A stretch of DNA of 14,683 nucleotides, taken from contig CAMOQY010000017.1 of NCBI GenBank assembly GCA_946623295.1, positions 1 through 14,683 on the forward strand. Reading direction: 5' to 3'. The notes below the pieces were generated by a model, which had not been told where the DNA came from, did not search any database, and saw only the letters and a list, made by a program, of their open reading frames with translations. Of the stretch, positions 1 through 5,893 are shown one piece after another (within the stretch, counting starts at the first letter, position 1; the number at the start of each line of letters is the position of its first letter). Source of the stretch: an uncultured Lachnospiraceae bacterium. GTDB lineage: Bacteria; Bacillota; Clostridia; Lachnospirales; Lachnospiraceae. A program made the translations under genes and the position numbers.

Positions 1-19
1 TGATCTTTGATGTAGCCAT
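1..19 (-). CDS. rplX: 50S ribosomal protein L24, first six codons only
   Basis: Only the start of this gene is in the window. Reading the minus strand from 19, the codons give MATSKI, which fits the usual L24 N-terminus and the expected position after rplN in the spc order. An AAGGAGGG ribosome binding site lies six bases upstream of the ATG. The gap to the rplN stop is 12 nt, so the two are surely co-transcribed. L24 is an early assembly protein of the large subunit. Identity rests on gene order more than on the six residues. Confidence 0.8.
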
Positions 20-31
20 GACTTTCCCTCC

Positions 32-400
32 TTAGAGTACCTCGGGAGCAAGAGAGACGATCTTCATGAACTGCTTGTCACGAAGCTCTCTGGCTACCGG
101 TCCGAAAATACGGGTTCCGCGGGGAGTCTTGTCGTCACGGATGATGACCGCGGCGTTCTCATCGAATCTGATGTAAGAACCGTTGCTGCGGTGGGTGGTC
201 TCTACCGTGCGGACAACTACTGCCTTAACTACATCACCCTTCTTAACCATACCGCCGGGAGTCGCGTCCTTGACGGTAGCTACGATAATGTCACCGATGT
301 GAGCATATCTTCTTAAGGATCCGCCCATAACACGGATGCAGAGGAGTTCTTTTGCACCAGTATTGTCAGCGACCTTAAGTCTGCTTTCCTGTTGAATCAT
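32..400 (-). CDS. rplN: 50S ribosomal protein L14
   Basis: Encodes 122 residues, the normal length for L14, a large-subunit protein that contacts 16S rRNA at an intersubunit bridge. The sequence begins MIQQESRLKVADNTGAKELL and carries the usual GDIIVATVKDATPGGMVKKGDVVKAVVVRT core. The reading frame stays open for 17 codons upstream, but the ATG at 400 is the start: it is preceded by an AAGGAGGAGGAG ribosome binding site and gives the conserved N-terminus, whereas the extension would be arginine-rich and overlap rpsQ. It sits 14 nt after rpsQ and 12 nt before rplX in the spc part of the cluster. Confidence 0.97.
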   Translation of the reverse strand: MIQQESRLKVADNTGAKELLCIRVMGGSLRRYAHIGDIIVATVKDATPGGMVKKGDVVKAVVVRTVETTHRSNGSYIRFDENAAVIIRDDKTPRGTRIFGPVARELRDKQFMKIVSLAPEVL

Positions 401-414
401 GTTTCTCCTCCTCC

Positions 415-669
415 TTACTTCGCTCTCTCGATCACTTCGACGAGTCTCCATCTCTTGTCTTTGGAGAGAGGTCTGGTCTCCATGACCTTTACGGTATCAC
501 CGATATTGCAGGTGTTTTCCTCGTCATGGGCCTTGAGCTTGTAGGTTCTCTTTACGATCTTGCCGTAGAGCGGATGTCTTACGTTATCCTGGATGGCAAC
601 TACGATGGTCTTGTCCATCTTGTTGCTGACGACCTTGCCGGTACGCGTCTTTCTTAAATTTCTTTCCAC
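415..669 (-). CDS. rpsQ: 30S ribosomal protein S17
   Basis: Encodes 84 residues, typical of bacterial S17, a primary 16S rRNA-binding OB-fold protein of the small subunit. The N-terminal RKTRTGKVVSNKMDKTIVV segment and the central HPLYGKIVKRTYKLKAHDE segment are family hallmarks. The ATG at 669 is 14 nt after the rpmC stop with an AAGGAGG site in that gap. It lies between rpmC and rplN, as in nearly all bacteria. Confidence 0.97.
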   Translation of the reverse strand: MERNLRKTRTGKVVSNKMDKTIVVAIQDNVRHPLYGKIVKRTYKLKAHDEENTCNIGDTVKVMETRPLSKDKRWRLVEVIERAK

Positions 670-683
670 GACTCGTTACCTCC

Positions 684-890
684 TTAATTCTCGGCCGCGC
701 GCTGGGCCAGAACTGTCTGGATGCGGGCGATATTCTTTCTTACTTCCTTGATGCGGCCGGTGTTCTCAAGCTGGTTGGTCGCATTCTGGAATCTGAGATT
801 GAAGAGCTCTTTCTTTGCGTCGGTAAGCTCCTTTGCGAGCTCCTCGGCCGTCATACCCTGTAACTGCTCATTGTATTTCGTACTCTTCAT
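684..890 (-). CDS. rpmC: 50S ribosomal protein L29
   Basis: Encodes 68 residues, all predicted helical, matching L29, a small helical-hairpin protein near the exit tunnel of the large subunit. The segment KKELFNLRFQNATNQLENTGRIKEVRKNIARI is characteristic. The ATG at 890 shares one base with the rplP stop codon (TAATG), a layout that suggests translational coupling. A weaker AAGGCGG site lies about ten bases upstream, inside rplP. A second ATG at codon 13 would remove part of the first helix, so I keep the first. Confidence 0.96.
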   Translation of the reverse strand: MKSTKYNEQLQGMTAEELAKELTDAKKELFNLRFQNATNQLENTGRIKEVRKNIARIQTVLAQRAAEN

Positions 891-1318
891 TACTGCTCAC
901 CGCCTTCCAGGTCTGCCTTGGCTACGATCTTGCACTTGATGGGGAGCTTGTGCATAGCAAGACGGAGAGACTCGCGGGCCACTTCCTCTTCTACGCCGGC
1001 GACCTCAAAAAGCACACGGCCGGGCTTAACTACCGCTACCCAGTACTCGACGGTTCCTTTACCGGAACCCATACGGGTCTCAGCGGGCTTCGTGGTAACG
1101 GGCTTGTCGGGGAAGATATCTATCCAGACTTTACCGCCACGCTTCATGTTACGTGTCATAGCTACACGGGCTGCCTCGATCTGGTTTGACTTGATCCAAG
1201 CGGGCTCTGCTGCAACCAATCCGAATTCGCCATTCGCGATCCTGTTGCCCCTGGTGACCTTGCCGGCCATGGAGCCGCGGAACTGCTTGCGGCGCTTTAC
1301 TCTTTTAGGCATTAACAT
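890..1318 (-). CDS. rplP: 50S ribosomal protein L16
   Basis: Encodes 142 residues, slightly longer than the common 137-144 range's lower end. L16 organises the A-site tRNA region of the large subunit. The start MLMPKRVKRRKQFRG, the GKVTRGNRIANGEFGL stretch and the RMGSGKGTVEYWVAVVKPGR stretch are diagnostic. The gene starts only 2 nt after the rpsC stop, with the AAGGAAGGGAG site lying in the end of rpsC. Its stop overlaps the rpmC start by one base. A second ATG two codons in is possible but the family normally keeps the first. Confidence 0.97.
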   Translation of the reverse strand: MLMPKRVKRRKQFRGSMAGKVTRGNRIANGEFGLVAAEPAWIKSNQIEAARVAMTRNMKRGGKVWIDIFPDKPVTTKPAETRMGSGKGTVEYWVAVVKPGRVLFEVAGVEEEVARESLRLAMHKLPIKCKIVAKADLEGGEQ

Positions 1319-1320
1319 GG

Positions 1321-1977
1321 TTAGTTCTCGCTCCCTTCCTTAGTCTTTTTGGTGGGAAGCACCTCACCCTTGTAGATCCACACCTTTACGCCAAGCTTGC
1401 CGTAGGTGGTATCTGCTTCCGCAAACCCGTAGTCGATATCGGCGCGAAGAGTCTGAAGCGGGATGGTGCCCTCGCTGTAGAACTCGGTACGGGCGATATC
1501 AGCTCCGCCAAGTCTTCCGCCGACGGAGGCCTTGATGCCCTTGACACCGGCCTTTAAGGAACGGCTCATGCAGGACTTCATGGCGCGGCGGTAAGACACG
1601 CGGTTTTCAAGCTGCTTTGCAATGCTCTCGGCCACGAGCTGAGCCTCTCTGTCGGGGCTCTTGATCTCCTTGATGTCCATGAAGAGCTTCTTCTTGGTCA
1701 TCTTCTGGACCTGCGCCTTGAGCTTGTCGATCTCGGAGCCGCCCTTGCCGATAACAAGACCGGGCCTTGCGGCAAACACCGTGATCTTTACTCTGTCGGA
1801 AGCACGCTCGATCTCGATCGTATTGATGCCTGCCTCGAAGAGCTTTTTCTTTAAAAACTTGCGAATGTTGTAATCTTCTACGAGATTATCAGCGAAATCA
1901 CGCTCAGCATACCAGTTGGAATCCCAGCCCTTGATAACGCCGACTCTGAGTCCATGAGGATTAACTTTCTGTCCCAT
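1321..1977 (-). CDS. rpsC: 30S ribosomal protein S3
   Basis: Encodes 218 residues, normal for S3, a small-subunit head protein lining the mRNA entry tunnel. The start is MGQKVNPHGLRVGVIKGW. A type II KH domain follows, with its GKGG loop at residues 77-80, and the C-terminal S3 domain contains RMGGADIARTEFYSEG-type sequence (here LGGADIARTEFYSEG). A clear AAGGAGGAGAG site precedes the ATG, 11 nt after the rplV stop. The C-terminus ends in a short charged tail, as is usual. Confidence 0.98.
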   Translation of the reverse strand: MGQKVNPHGLRVGVIKGWDSNWYAERDFADNLVEDYNIRKFLKKKLFEAGINTIEIERASDRVKITVFAARPGLVIGKGGSEIDKLKAQVQKMTKKKLFMDIKEIKSPDREAQLVAESIAKQLENRVSYRRAMKSCMSRSLKAGVKGIKASVGGRLGGADIARTEFYSEGTIPLQTLRADIDYGFAEADTTYGKLGVKVWIYKGEVLPTKKTKEGSEN

Positions 1978-1988
1978 ATCTCTCCTCC

Positions 1989-2375
1989 TTACCTTTCATC
2001 GAGCACTACTGTGATGTGGCTGGTTCTCTTCAGGATCCTGTAAGCTCTGCCCTGTGCTCTGGGTTTGATTCTCTTCATCGTGGGTCCCTGGTTTGCATAG
2101 CAGGCTGCCACGTACAGGTTATCGGCGTTCATTCCGTTGTTGTTCTCAGCGTTCGCGATAGCGGACTTGAGGACCTTTGCCACAAGGGCTGAGCCGTATC
2201 TGGGATTGTACGTTACGATCGCGAGTGCGGTCCTGGCGTCCTTGCCGCGGATAGCATCTAATACGAAGCATGCCTTCTCGGCCGAGATCCTGGCGTTGGA
2301 AAGTCTTGCGCTGGGTCTGGTGTCCTTGTTGGCATTTCTTTCTCTCTTTATCTGAGATCTATGTCCTTTTGCCAT
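1989..2375 (-). CDS. rplV: 50S ribosomal protein L22
   Basis: Encodes 128 residues. L22 has a globular domain plus a beta-hairpin that reaches into the peptide exit tunnel. The core RISAEKACFVLDAIRGKDARTALAIV and the tunnel-loop region AQGRAYRILKRTSHITVVLDE identify it. The N-terminal 20 or so residues (MAKGHRSQIKRERNANKDTR) form a basic extension compared with the shortest L22 proteins, which begin near the ARLSNARIS segment; this is common in Clostridia. An AAGGAGG site lies just before the ATG. The gene is 14 nt after rpsS. Confidence 0.97.
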   Translation of the reverse strand: MAKGHRSQIKRERNANKDTRPSARLSNARISAEKACFVLDAIRGKDARTALAIVTYNPRYGSALVAKVLKSAIANAENNNGMNADNLYVAACYANQGPTMKRIKPRAQGRAYRILKRTSHITVVLDER

Positions 2376-2389
2376 CAGATGTTACCTCC

Positions 2390-2665
2390 TTACCTGCTCT
2401 TCTTTTCGTCCTTGCCATGACCGCGATAGGTCCTGGTAGCGACGAATTCGCCGAGCTTGTGACCGACCATATCCTCGGTGACATATACCGGAACGTGCTT
2501 GCGTCCGTCATGCACAGCGATGGTGTGACCAACCATCATGGGGAAGATAGTGGAACGGCGTGACCATGTCTTGACTACAGTTTTCTGACCGGAGGCGTTG
2601 AGTGCTTCGATCTTCTTAAGCAGATGAGCGTCTGCAAAAGGTCCTTTCTTTAATGAACGAGACAT
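2390..2665 (-). CDS. rpsS: 30S ribosomal protein S19
   Basis: Encodes 91 residues, the standard S19 length. S19 binds 16S rRNA in the small-subunit head, close to S13. The start MSRSLKKGPFADAHLL and the segment VGHTIAVHDGRKHVPVYVTEDMVGHKLGEF are almost invariant in bacteria. An AAGGAGG site lies ahead of the ATG, and the gaps to rplB upstream and rplV downstream are each 14 nt. Confidence 0.98.
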   Translation of the reverse strand: MSRSLKKGPFADAHLLKKIEALNASGQKTVVKTWSRRSTIFPMMVGHTIAVHDGRKHVPVYVTEDMVGHKLGEFVATRTYRGHGKDEKKSR

Positions 2666-2679
2666 CTATCTTTACCTCC

Positions 2680-3525
2680 TTACTTTATAGTCCTGCCGTC
2701 ACGGCGTCTGACGATCAGCTTATTTGAAGACTTCTTTCCGGCTCTGGTCTTAAGACCGAGAGCAGGCTTACCCCAGGGAGTGCAGGGGCCGGGACGTCCG
2801 ATAGGAGCTCTGCCCTCGCCGCCGCCATGAGGATGGTCATTGGGGTTCATAACGGAACCGCGGACCGTGGGACGGATGCCCATGTGGCGCTTACGGCCGG
2901 CCTTGCCGAGGTTGACCAGCGAATGCTCGCCGTTGCCTACGATACCGATGGTGGCGCGGCACTCGGCGGGAACCATTCTCATCTCGCCCGAAGGCAGACG
3001 CAGGGTGGCATACTTGCCTTCCTTTGCCATCAGCTGGGCGCTGCCGCCGGCGCTGCGGACCATCTGGCCGCCCTTGCCGGGGAAGAGCTCGATGTTGTGG
3101 ATCTCGGTACCGACGGGGATCATCGAGAGGGGCAGGCAGTTGCCGATCCTGGCTTCTGCGTGCTCGCCGCTCATGACGGTCATGCCGTCGGTCAGGCCCT
3201 CGGGAGCAAGGATGTAGCTCTTTTCGCCGTCCGCGTAGCAGATCAGCGCGAGGTTTGCGGTGCGGTTAGGATCGTACTCGATGCCTATGACCTTTGCGGG
3301 GATGCCGTCCTTCGCGTTTCTCTTGAAGTCGACGATCCTGTACTTTCTCTTTACTCCGCCGCCGCGGTGGCGAACGGTGATCTTACCCTGGTTGTTTCTT
3401 CCGGCAGTGCTGCTCGTTGCAAGAAGCAGGCTCTTCTCCGGAGTCTTTTTCGTAATCTCCGTATAGTCAAGGCCAGTCATCTGACGTCTTGAGGGGGTAT
3501 ACGGATTATACTTTTTAATACCCAT
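2680..3525 (-). CDS. rplB: 50S ribosomal protein L2
   Basis: Encodes 281 residues, close to the usual 273-280. L2 is a primary 23S rRNA-binding protein needed for subunit joining and peptidyl transfer. The sequence shows the N-terminal YNPYTPSRRQMT stretch, the HRGGGVKRKYRIVDFKR OB-fold segment, and the C-terminal HPHGGGEGRAPIGR motif from about residue 231, which holds the conserved histidine near the peptidyl-transferase centre. The ATG at 3525 follows an AAAAAAAGGAGAAAC site. Unlike most junctions here, 53 nt separate it from rplW, and that gap holds a hairpin. Confidence 0.98.
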   Translation of the reverse strand: MGIKKYNPYTPSRRQMTGLDYTEITKKTPEKSLLLATSSTAGRNNQGKITVRHRGGGVKRKYRIVDFKRNAKDGIPAKVIGIEYDPNRTANLALICYADGEKSYILAPEGLTDGMTVMSGEHAEARIGNCLPLSMIPVGTEIHNIELFPGKGGQMVRSAGGSAQLMAKEGKYATLRLPSGEMRMVPAECRATIGIVGNGEHSLVNLGKAGRKRHMGIRPTVRGSVMNPNDHPHGGGEGRAPIGRPGPCTPWGKPALGLKTRAGKKSSNKLIVRRRDGRTIK

Positions 3526-3552
3526 TTCTTAGTTTCTCCTTTTTTTATTATC

Positions 3553-3570
3553 GCAGCAGCGGTCTGCTGC
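3553..3570 (-). other. Hairpin in the rplW-rplB gap
   Basis: GCAGCAG (3553-3559) and CTGCTGC (3564-3570) form a perfect 7-bp stem with a 4-nt loop. On the transcribed strand it is followed by an A-rich run and the rplB ribosome binding site, not by a U-tract, so it is not an intrinsic terminator. It could protect or process mRNA or tune rplB translation. The structure is seen; the role is unknown. Confidence 0.6.
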
Positions 3571-3578
3571 ATAGCTGC

Positions 3579-3878
3579 TTACAGTCCCTCGTAGATCTCG
3601 ATAGCTGCGCTATCCTCTGTCAGGGAGACTATAGCCTTCTTCGACTTGGCGGTGCGGCCCACGAAATATCCGCGGCGACGCTTCTTGCCGTCGATGTTCA
3701 TGGTGTTCACGGATGCAACCTTTGTTCCTGCGAACATCTTTTCAACTGCCTCTTTGATCTGAGACTTATTGGCCTCCGGATTGACGTAGAAGGTGTACTT
3801 ACGCTCTCCGGTGAGGTTCATGCTTTTCTCGGTGATGACCGGACGAAGGATCACGTCATAATACTTGATGTCTGCCAT
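3579..3878 (-). CDS. rplW: 50S ribosomal protein L23
   Basis: Encodes 99 residues, typical of L23, which sits at the tunnel exit and docks trigger factor and SRP. The segment YYDVILRPVITEKSMNL, the YTFYVNPEANKSQIKEAVEKMF core and the late RRGYFVGRTAKSKKAIV stretch are family features. The ATG at 3878 shares one base with the rplD stop (TAATG), pointing to coupled translation, and an AGGAGGT site lies about ten bases upstream inside rplD. The downstream gap to rplB is unusually long for this operon. Confidence 0.97.
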   Translation of the reverse strand: MADIKYYDVILRPVITEKSMNLTGERKYTFYVNPEANKSQIKEAVEKMFAGTKVASVNTMNIDGKKRRRGYFVGRTAKSKKAIVSLTEDSAAIEIYEGL

Positions 3879-4498
3879 TACGCATATACCTCCTCGATGG
3901 TTTTGACCGCGGCCTGATCGATGACGACGGTATCATACTTTAACAGGTCATATACGCTCAGAGTGCCGACCTGTGTGGTCTTGACCGAGGGAAGGTTCCT
4001 TGCGGAGGTGATAACGATATCATCTACGCTGTTTAAAACCACCAGAGCCTTCTCGGCCTCGATGGCTGAAAGGAACGATGCCATAGCCTTGGTCTTGATC
4101 TCGGGAAGAGCGATCTTGTCGATGACCTTAAACTTCTCGCCGGCAACCTTTGAAGTAAGAGCTGACTTAAGAGCGGCCTGCTTTTCCTTCTTGTTCATCT
4201 TGAAGCTGTAGTCGCGGGGCTTGGGAGCAAAGATGATCCCGCCGCCTTTCCACTGAGCTGCACGGATGGAACCCTGACGGGCGTGACCTGTGCCCTTCTG
4301 TCTCCAGGGCTTCTTTCCGCCGCCGCTGACCTCATTGCGGGTCTTTGCGGACTGGGTGCCCTGACGGCTGTTGGCCAGCTGCTGAACTACTGCAAGATGT
4401 ACGAGGTGCTCATTGACCTCTACGCCGAAAACCTTATCGGAAAGTTCCATATCGCCGACGGCCTTGCCGGTCATGTCATAAACTTTAACTTTTGCCAT
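3878..4498 (-). CDS. rplD: 50S ribosomal protein L4
   Basis: Encodes 206 residues, standard for L4. L4 has a globular domain on the subunit surface and a long basic loop in the exit tunnel. The loop is recognisable at about residues 58-105 and includes GGGKKPWRQKGTGHARQGS. In E. coli, L4 also autoregulates the S10 operon; whether it does so here is unknown and relevant to the structured rpsJ leader described separately. An AAAGGAGGAC site precedes the ATG, 24 nt after the rplC stop. The C-terminal half is less conserved, as is normal. Confidence 0.97.
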   Translation of the reverse strand: MAKVKVYDMTGKAVGDMELSDKVFGVEVNEHLVHLAVVQQLANSRQGTQSAKTRNEVSGGGKKPWRQKGTGHARQGSIRAAQWKGGGIIFAPKPRDYSFKMNKKEKQAALKSALTSKVAGEKFKVIDKIALPEIKTKAMASFLSAIEAEKALVVLNSVDDIVITSARNLPSVKTTQVGTLSVYDLLKYDTVVIDQAAVKTIEEVYA

Positions 4499-4522
4499 GA
4501 TTTATGTCCTCCTTTCCGGGTC

Positions 4523-5152
4523 TTAGGCCTTGACGCTCTCTCTGATGGTTACCAGAGACTTCTTTGCGCCGGGAACCGAACCCTTTACAAGGATAAGGTT
4601 CTCGTCCGCGTCAACGCGTACTACTTCGAGATTCTGAATAGTGATCTTCACGCTGCCCATGTGGCCGGCCATTCTCTTGCCCTTGAAAACCTTTGAGGGA
4701 TCGGAGCAGGCGCCGTTGGAACCGGCGTGACGGTGATACTTGGAACCGTGAGCCATGGGGCCTCTGTGCAGGCCGTGACGCTTGATGGCGCCGGCAAAGC
4801 CCTTGCCCTTTGAGATAGCGGTCGCATCGATCTTGTCGCCTGCCGCAAACACGTCAGCCTTGATCTCGCTGCCGACCGTCATGGTCTCTGCGTCGTCGAG
4901 CTTGAGCTCTCTGAGGTATCTCTTGGTGGTGGTGCCGGCCTTTGCGTACAGGCCCTTCTGGCACTTGTTCACCAGGCTCTCTCTCTTCTCGCCGAAACCT
5001 ACCTGAACTGCGCTGTATCCGTCCTTCTCGACGGTCTTGACCTGAGTCACTACGCAGGGGCCGGCCAGAAGTACGGTAACGGGCGTAAGCTGTCCGTCTT
5101 CACCGAAGATCTGAGTCATTCCGACTTTTGTTGCTAAAATTGCTTTCTTCAT
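4523..5152 (-). CDS. rplC: 50S ribosomal protein L3
   Basis: Encodes 209 residues, as expected for L3, an early assembly protein that reaches the peptidyl-transferase centre. It starts MKKAILATKVGMTQIF, contains ISKGKGFAGAIKRHGL, and has the loop DPSKVFKGKRMAGHMG that approaches the active site. The frame remains open 11 codons further upstream, but the ATG at 5152 has a TAGGAGGAAAA site directly before it and yields the conserved N-terminus, so I choose it. A 90-nt gap with two hairpins separates it from rpsJ. Confidence 0.97.
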   Translation of the reverse strand: MKKAILATKVGMTQIFGEDGQLTPVTVLLAGPCVVTQVKTVEKDGYSAVQVGFGEKRESLVNKCQKGLYAKAGTTTKRYLRELKLDDAETMTVGSEIKADVFAAGDKIDATAISKGKGFAGAIKRHGLHRGPMAHGSKYHRHAGSNGACSDPSKVFKGKRMAGHMGSVKITIQNLEVVRVDADENLILVKGSVPGAKKSLVTIRESVKA

Positions 5153-5168
5153 TTTTCCTCCTACAGCG

Positions 5169-5228
5169 GAGCGCCAAGCGCTCATACTAGAAATTTTTTC
5201 TGCTCATGCTTCCCTATATAAAGGAAGC
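5169..5228 (-). other. Two hairpins in the rpsJ-rplC gap
   Basis: In the 90-nt gap, GAGCGC (5169-5174) pairs with GCGCTC (5178-5183) around a 3-nt loop, and GCTTCC (5208-5213) pairs with GGAAGC (5223-5228) around a 9-nt loop. The first stem ends 16 nt before the rplC start, next to its ribosome binding site. Neither is followed by a U-tract on the transcribed strand. They may be processing or translation-control elements; function is unknown. Confidence 0.55.
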
Positions 5229-5242
5229 TTTCCGAAAAACGC

Positions 5243-5560
5243 TTACCTCTGCTTCATCTTGATGTCGATGTAGACACCGGCAGGCATTTCCAGACGTGAA
5301 AGAGCGTCCACGGTCTTCTGGTTGGGAGTCAGGATGTCGATGAGTCTCTTGTGAGTCCTCTGCTCGAACTGCTCCCGGGAATCCTTGTACTTATGAACGG
5401 CACGCAGGATCGTAACTACTTCCTTTTTAGTAGGAAGCGGAACGGGTCCGCTGACCTCGGCGCCGGTCTTCTTGACGGTCTCTACGATCTTCGCAGCGCT
5501 CTGATCGACCAGCTGATGCTCATAAGCCTTAAGTGTGATTCTCATTACTTGACTTGCCAT
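5243..5560 (-). CDS. rpsJ: 30S ribosomal protein S10 (NusE)
   Basis: Encodes 105 residues, close to the usual 102-103. S10 is in the small-subunit head and, as NusE, is also part of transcription antitermination complexes. The stretch RITLKAYEHQLVDQSAAKIVETVKKTGA, the GPVPLPTKKEVVTILRAVHK loop and the REQFEQRTHKRLIDI segment are diagnostic. The frame is open 20 codons further upstream, but the ATG at 5560 has an AGGAGG site (5572-5577) 11 nt ahead and gives the conserved N-terminus MASQVMRITLKAYEH. It is the first gene of the S10-spc cluster, preceded by a long structured leader rather than by tuf. Confidence 0.97.
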   Translation of the reverse strand: MASQVMRITLKAYEHQLVDQSAAKIVETVKKTGAEVSGPVPLPTKKEVVTILRAVHKYKDSREQFEQRTHKRLIDILTPNQKTVDALSRLEMPAGVYIDIKMKQR

Positions 5561-5787
5561 AAAAAAAGTCGCCTCCTTTTCGTACTTGTGGAAGAAGTAC
5601 GACAAGCGGTGACTGTACACTTGCCCGTGTGTTTCTTTTGAAACCCCACGTCATCTCTGCCTATATGCAGATAGTTCTCGTGATACAGTGACTTGTCGCC
5701 AGTTTCCTAACTTGACATTCGCTCAGTGCGATTTCCCTCCGGAATCCCGTAGCAATCTCTCACTTCAACGCTATCAATGTCACAGCA
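5561..5787 (-). promoter_or_regulatory. Structured 5' leader of rpsJ, possible autoregulatory RNA
   Basis: From the predicted transcription start near 5787 to the rpsJ ATG there are about 225 untranslated nucleotides with many complementary segments. 5' domain: TGACATT (5782-5776) pairs with AATGTCA (5719-5713). Inside it, AGTG (5764-5761) pairs with CACT (5728-5725), GATT (5757-5754) with AATC (5733-5730), and CGG (5749-5747) with CCG (5742-5740). 3' domain: CGACAAG (5698-5692) pairs with CTTGTCG (5606-5600) and ACTGT (5689-5685) with ACAGT (5616-5612), enclosing small hairpins at 5671-5656 and 5644-5631. Last, TCGTACTT (5602-5595) pairs with AAGTACGA (5587-5580) directly before the AGGAGG site. 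That stem shares 5602-5600 with CTTGTCG, so the two cannot form together. Such an arrangement suits a ribosomal-protein autoregulatory switch. I do not recognise a known family; the function is inferred. Confidence 0.55.
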
Positions 5788-5793
5788 AGAAGC

Positions 5794-5822
5794 ATTCTAC
5801 AACATCAGCCACTGTATCACAA
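5794..5822 (-). promoter_or_regulatory. Predicted sigma-A promoter of the S10 operon
   Basis: A -35 box TTGTGA (5822-5817, four of six consensus bases) and a -10 box TAGAAT (5799-5794, five of six) are separated by exactly 17 nt. Transcription would begin near 5787. An A-rich tract lies directly upstream, as in strong ribosomal promoters. The -35 region overlaps one arm of an 11-bp inverted repeat (GTGATACAGTG). Confidence 0.6.
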
Positions 5823-5852
5823 GTTATTTTTTTATCTTTTTTTGATATTTTT
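5823..5852 (-). promoter_or_regulatory. A-rich tract, possible UP element
   Basis: Immediately upstream of the predicted -35 box the transcribed-sense strand carries runs of five to seven A residues separated by a few other bases, in rough helical phase. Such tracts bind the RNA polymerase alpha C-terminal domain in strong promoters, which would suit a ribosomal operon. The role is inferred from composition and position alone. Confidence 0.4.
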
Positions 5853-5893
5853 GCTTAATTTTCTTAAGCGGCTCGTTTTCTCACCCGTTTAAC

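Noticed and set aside
2827..3492. Open frame of 221 codons on the plus strand inside rplB
   Set aside because: It is a shadow of the rplB codons. rplB is complete and highly conserved, and the antisense product has no recognisable motif.
5707..5763. Possible 18-codon leader peptide (GTG start, TAG stop, minus strand) upstream of rpsJ
   Set aside because: No ribosome binding site precedes the GTG, and the segment coincides with the nested hairpin of the leader, so RNA structure explains it better.
5853..5869. AU-rich hairpin after the permease stop as a terminator
   Set aside because: The stem has only 6 bp with few GC pairs and is followed by A residues on the transcribed strand, with no U-tract.
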